6,991 nucleotides of DNA from Alphaproteobacteria bacterium (GTDB lineage: Bacteria; Pseudomonadota; Alphaproteobacteria; Rhizobiales; Beijerinckiaceae), in NCBI GenBank assembly GCA_009921785.1, contig RFXE01000093.1, positions 1 to 6,991 of the forward strand, given 5' to 3'. Made by a program: the position numbers and the translations under genes. Below are positions 5,915 to 6,991 of the stretch, one piece after another. The notes under the pieces were generated by a model. The model was not told where the DNA came from and did not search any database. It was given only the letters and a program-made list of their open reading frames with translations. Every line of letters begins with the position of its first letter. Within the stretch, counting starts at the first letter, position 1.

Positions 5915-6694
5915 ATGGATCTCGGACTCGCAGGGCGTAAGGCCATCATTTGTGCGTCAAGCAAAGGCCTCGGCAAGGGCACAGCCTTCGCGCTGGCGGA
6001 AGCGGGATGCGAACTCGTGCTGAATGGCCGCAACGCTGAGGTTCTTCACGCAACCACCGAAGAGATCAAAGCCGCGACGGGTGTAAAAATCACAGAAGTT
6101 GTTGGTGATGTGTCCGAGCGCGCGACACAAGATCGCTTGCTGGCTGCCTGCAGTGAACCTGACATTCTCATCAATAATAATGGCGGTCCAGCATTACGGG
6201 ATTTTCGTGAGTTGGATCGTGAAGCTTTGGTTTCGGGCGTGGTTCAAAACATGGTCACGCCCATTGAGCTCATTCAGCGCGTGATTGATGGCATGGTGGC
6301 GCGTAAATTTGGGCGCATTGTGAATATCACATCCGCATCGGTATTGACGCCGATTAGCGGTCTTGATCTTTCTTCCGGCGCGCGCGCGGGTTTGACAGCG
6401 TTTCTTGCCGGTGTCGCCCGCGATGTCGCCCATGCCAATGTTACAATCAACGCCGTATTGCCGGGCATGTTTGATACGGATCGGATCAAGAGCAATTTTG
6501 CGCGTGCGGCGGCTCAACAATCTGTGTCTGAAGACGAGATCCGGCGTCAACGCATGAATAGCGTACCGGCAAAGCGGTTGGGCACGGCAGAAGAATTTGG
6601 CCAAGTTGCCGCTTTTCTCGCTAGTGCTCATGCAGGGTACATTACGGGTCAGAATATTCTAATTGACGGCGGGGCGTTCCGCTCCGCCTTCTAA
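5915..6694 (+). CDS. Short-chain dehydrogenase/reductase family protein with non-canonical active site
   Basis: A 259-residue Rossmann-fold protein of the classical SDR length, probably cytoplasmic and NAD(P)-binding. Seen motifs: nucleotide-binding ASSKGLGKG (14-22), VGDVSE, the NNAG-type segment NNNGGP (87-92), Ser140 in NITSAS at the catalytic serine position, NAVLPGMFDTDR after the catalytic helix, and the C-terminal GYITGQNILIDGG common in FabG-like SDRs. The usual YxxxK, expected 13 residues after Ser140, reads S153-S-G-A-R157, so both catalytic Tyr and Lys are replaced. This matches an SDR subgroup in which these residues are normally S and R, so it is not evidence of decay. It is co-directional with, and 27 bp from, the HpsN-like gene. 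A partner role in C3-sulfonate oxidation (as HpsO/HpsP are in known clusters) is possible. Database names such as 3-oxoacyl-ACP reductase would be unreliable here. Confidence 0.83.
   Translation: MDLGLAGRKAIICASSKGLGKGTAFALAEAGCELVLNGRNAEVLHATTEEIKAATGVKITEVVGDVSERATQDRLLAACSEPDILINNNGGPALRDFRELDREALVSGVVQNMVTPIELIQRVIDGMVARKFGRIVNITSASVLTPISGLDLSSGARAGLTAFLAGVARDVAHANVTINAVLPGMFDTDRIKSNFARAAAQQSVSEDEIRRQRMNSVPAKRLGTAEEFGQVAAFLASAHAGYITGQNILIDGGAFRSAF
6668..6688 (+). terminator. Strong hairpin at the end of the SDR gene, possible attenuator or terminator
   Basis: GGCGGGGCG, loop TTC, CGCTCCGCC forms a nine-pair stem with one G-T wobble. It covers the last codons of the SDR gene, ending six bases before the end of the stop codon. 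Only TTCTAAA follows, not a T-run, so intrinsic termination would be weak. It may instead stabilise the 3' end of the operon transcript. The glycine-rich coding (DGGAFRSAF) could produce it by chance. Confidence 0.35.
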
Positions 6695-6717
6695 ACGGAA
6701 TTTACCCACCATCACCT

Positions 6718-6737
6718 GATTTGATCTGGCACAAATC
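6718..6737. promoter_or_regulatory. FNR-like dyad operator candidate upstream of the TraR/DksA-type gene
   Basis: GATTTG-N8-CAAATC is a perfect six-base inverted repeat. Its core (6721-6734) is TTGATCTGGCACAA, that is TTG-N8-CAA as in CRP/FNR-family sites; the right half has A instead of T/G before CAA. It is followed 22 bases later by TAAGCT (6757-6762), then about 32 bases of leader to ATG 6801. This is the geometry of a class II activator promoter and nearly copies that of the HPF gene. Confidence 0.45.
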
Positions 6738-6756
6738 GCCCCCGCCGAAATGTCTC

Positions 6757-6762
6757 TAAGCT
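6757..6762 (+). promoter_or_regulatory. Candidate -10 element of the TraR/DksA-type gene
   Basis: TAAGCT, within the 7-mer CTAAGCT also found upstream of the HPF gene. It is a weak sigma-70 match on its own and is supported mainly by its spacing from the dyad. Confidence 0.3.
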
Positions 6763-6800
6763 CTGCCTTACAGTGATCATGACAAAGGCGGGGATGAGTG

Positions 6801-6991
6801 ATGGCAAATTTTCTAGCGGCAGAAAAAACGTTAAAAACACGACGCGCGGAACTGGCTGAGCGCGTTTCTTCGATTGACACCAAGTTGCAGGCACCTTTGT
6901 CAGCCGATTTTGAAGAGCAGGCGGGTGATCTTGAAAGTCTCGATTCACTGGGAGGGATTGAGGCGGCGGCTTTAAAAGAGATCACCGCAAT
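6801..6991 (+). CDS. TraR/DksA-family regulator, N-terminal part (3' end beyond the right edge)
   Basis: The reading frame is open from ATG 6801 to the right edge, 63 codons. The product starts MANFLAAEKTLKTRRAEL and continues RVSSIDTKL, APLSADFEEQAGDLES, LDSLGGIEAAALKEITA. This pattern is typical of the short TraR/DksA-type proteins of alphaproteobacteria: a charged helix with RRxEL, an acidic E-x-x-D/E segment, LG, then a helix leading to the zinc finger. The C4 zinc finger that would confirm the family lies outside the window. Such proteins act on RNA polymerase through its secondary channel or are uncharacterised relatives. GGGG at 6790-6793 (with AAGG just before) lies seven bases before the ATG; an in-frame GTG immediately precedes it. 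The gene sits behind an FNR-like dyad, which hints at control by oxygen or energy state. Confidence 0.6.
   Translation, partial: MANFLAAEKTLKTRRAELAERVSSIDTKLQAPLSADFEEQAGDLESLDSLGGIEAAALKEITA

Noticed and set aside
6194..6985. Minus-strand ORFs of 73-145 codons over the SDR and TraR/DksA-type genes
   Set aside because: Antisense to the SDR and to the partial TraR/DksA-type gene, both of which match families and have ribosome binding sites.

Overview
The window looks like chromosomal DNA of an alphaproteobacterium, probably of the Hyphomicrobiales/Rhizobiales type. This is inferred from moderate-to-high GC, Xsc and HpsN-type proteins, a hibernation factor fused to a cold-shock domain, a short TraR/DksA-type protein, and FNR/FixK-type operator-like dyads. 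The exact genus cannot be read from the sequence. No tRNA, rRNA, CRISPR array, insertion sequence or phage gene was seen.

Layout. (1) Positions 1-1073, minus strand: the N-terminal 357 codons of xsc (sulfoacetaldehyde acetyltransferase), running off the left edge. (2) 1074-1280: a divergent intergenic region. (3) 1281-3773, plus strand: a P3B-type (MgtA-like) Mg2+ P-type ATPase. (4) 3825-4373, minus strand and convergent with mgtA: an HPF/RaiA-type ribosome hibernation protein fused to a C-terminal cold-shock domain. (5) 4374-4570: a divergent regulatory region holding an FNR/FixK-like box. (6) 4571-5887 and 5915-6694, plus strand, 27 bp apart and probably one operon: a histidinol-dehydrogenase paralogue of the HpsN (sulfopropanediol dehydrogenase) type, and an SDR that lacks the usual YxxxK residues. 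(7) 6695-6800: a regulatory region with a second FNR-like dyad. (8) 6801 to the right edge: the start of a TraR/DksA-type zinc-finger regulator gene.

Two themes run through the window. The first is organosulfonate catabolism: Xsc releases sulfite and acetyl phosphate from sulfoacetaldehyde, and HpsN-type enzymes oxidise the C3 sulfonate 2,3-dihydroxypropanesulfonate, often with SDR partners. The link is an inference from families, because no sulfonate transporter or sulfolactate lyase is in view. The second is dormancy or low-energy physiology: ribosome hibernation, a DksA-type regulator and a Mg2+ pump. The first two have the same apparent upstream arrangement: TTG-N8-CAA, then 21-22 nt, then CTAAGCT. 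That suggests a shared CRP/FNR-family activator.

The oddest single sequence feature is a perfect 24-bp in-frame tandem duplication inside the HisD/HpsN-like gene. It adds eight residues shortly before the catalytic Glu-His pair.
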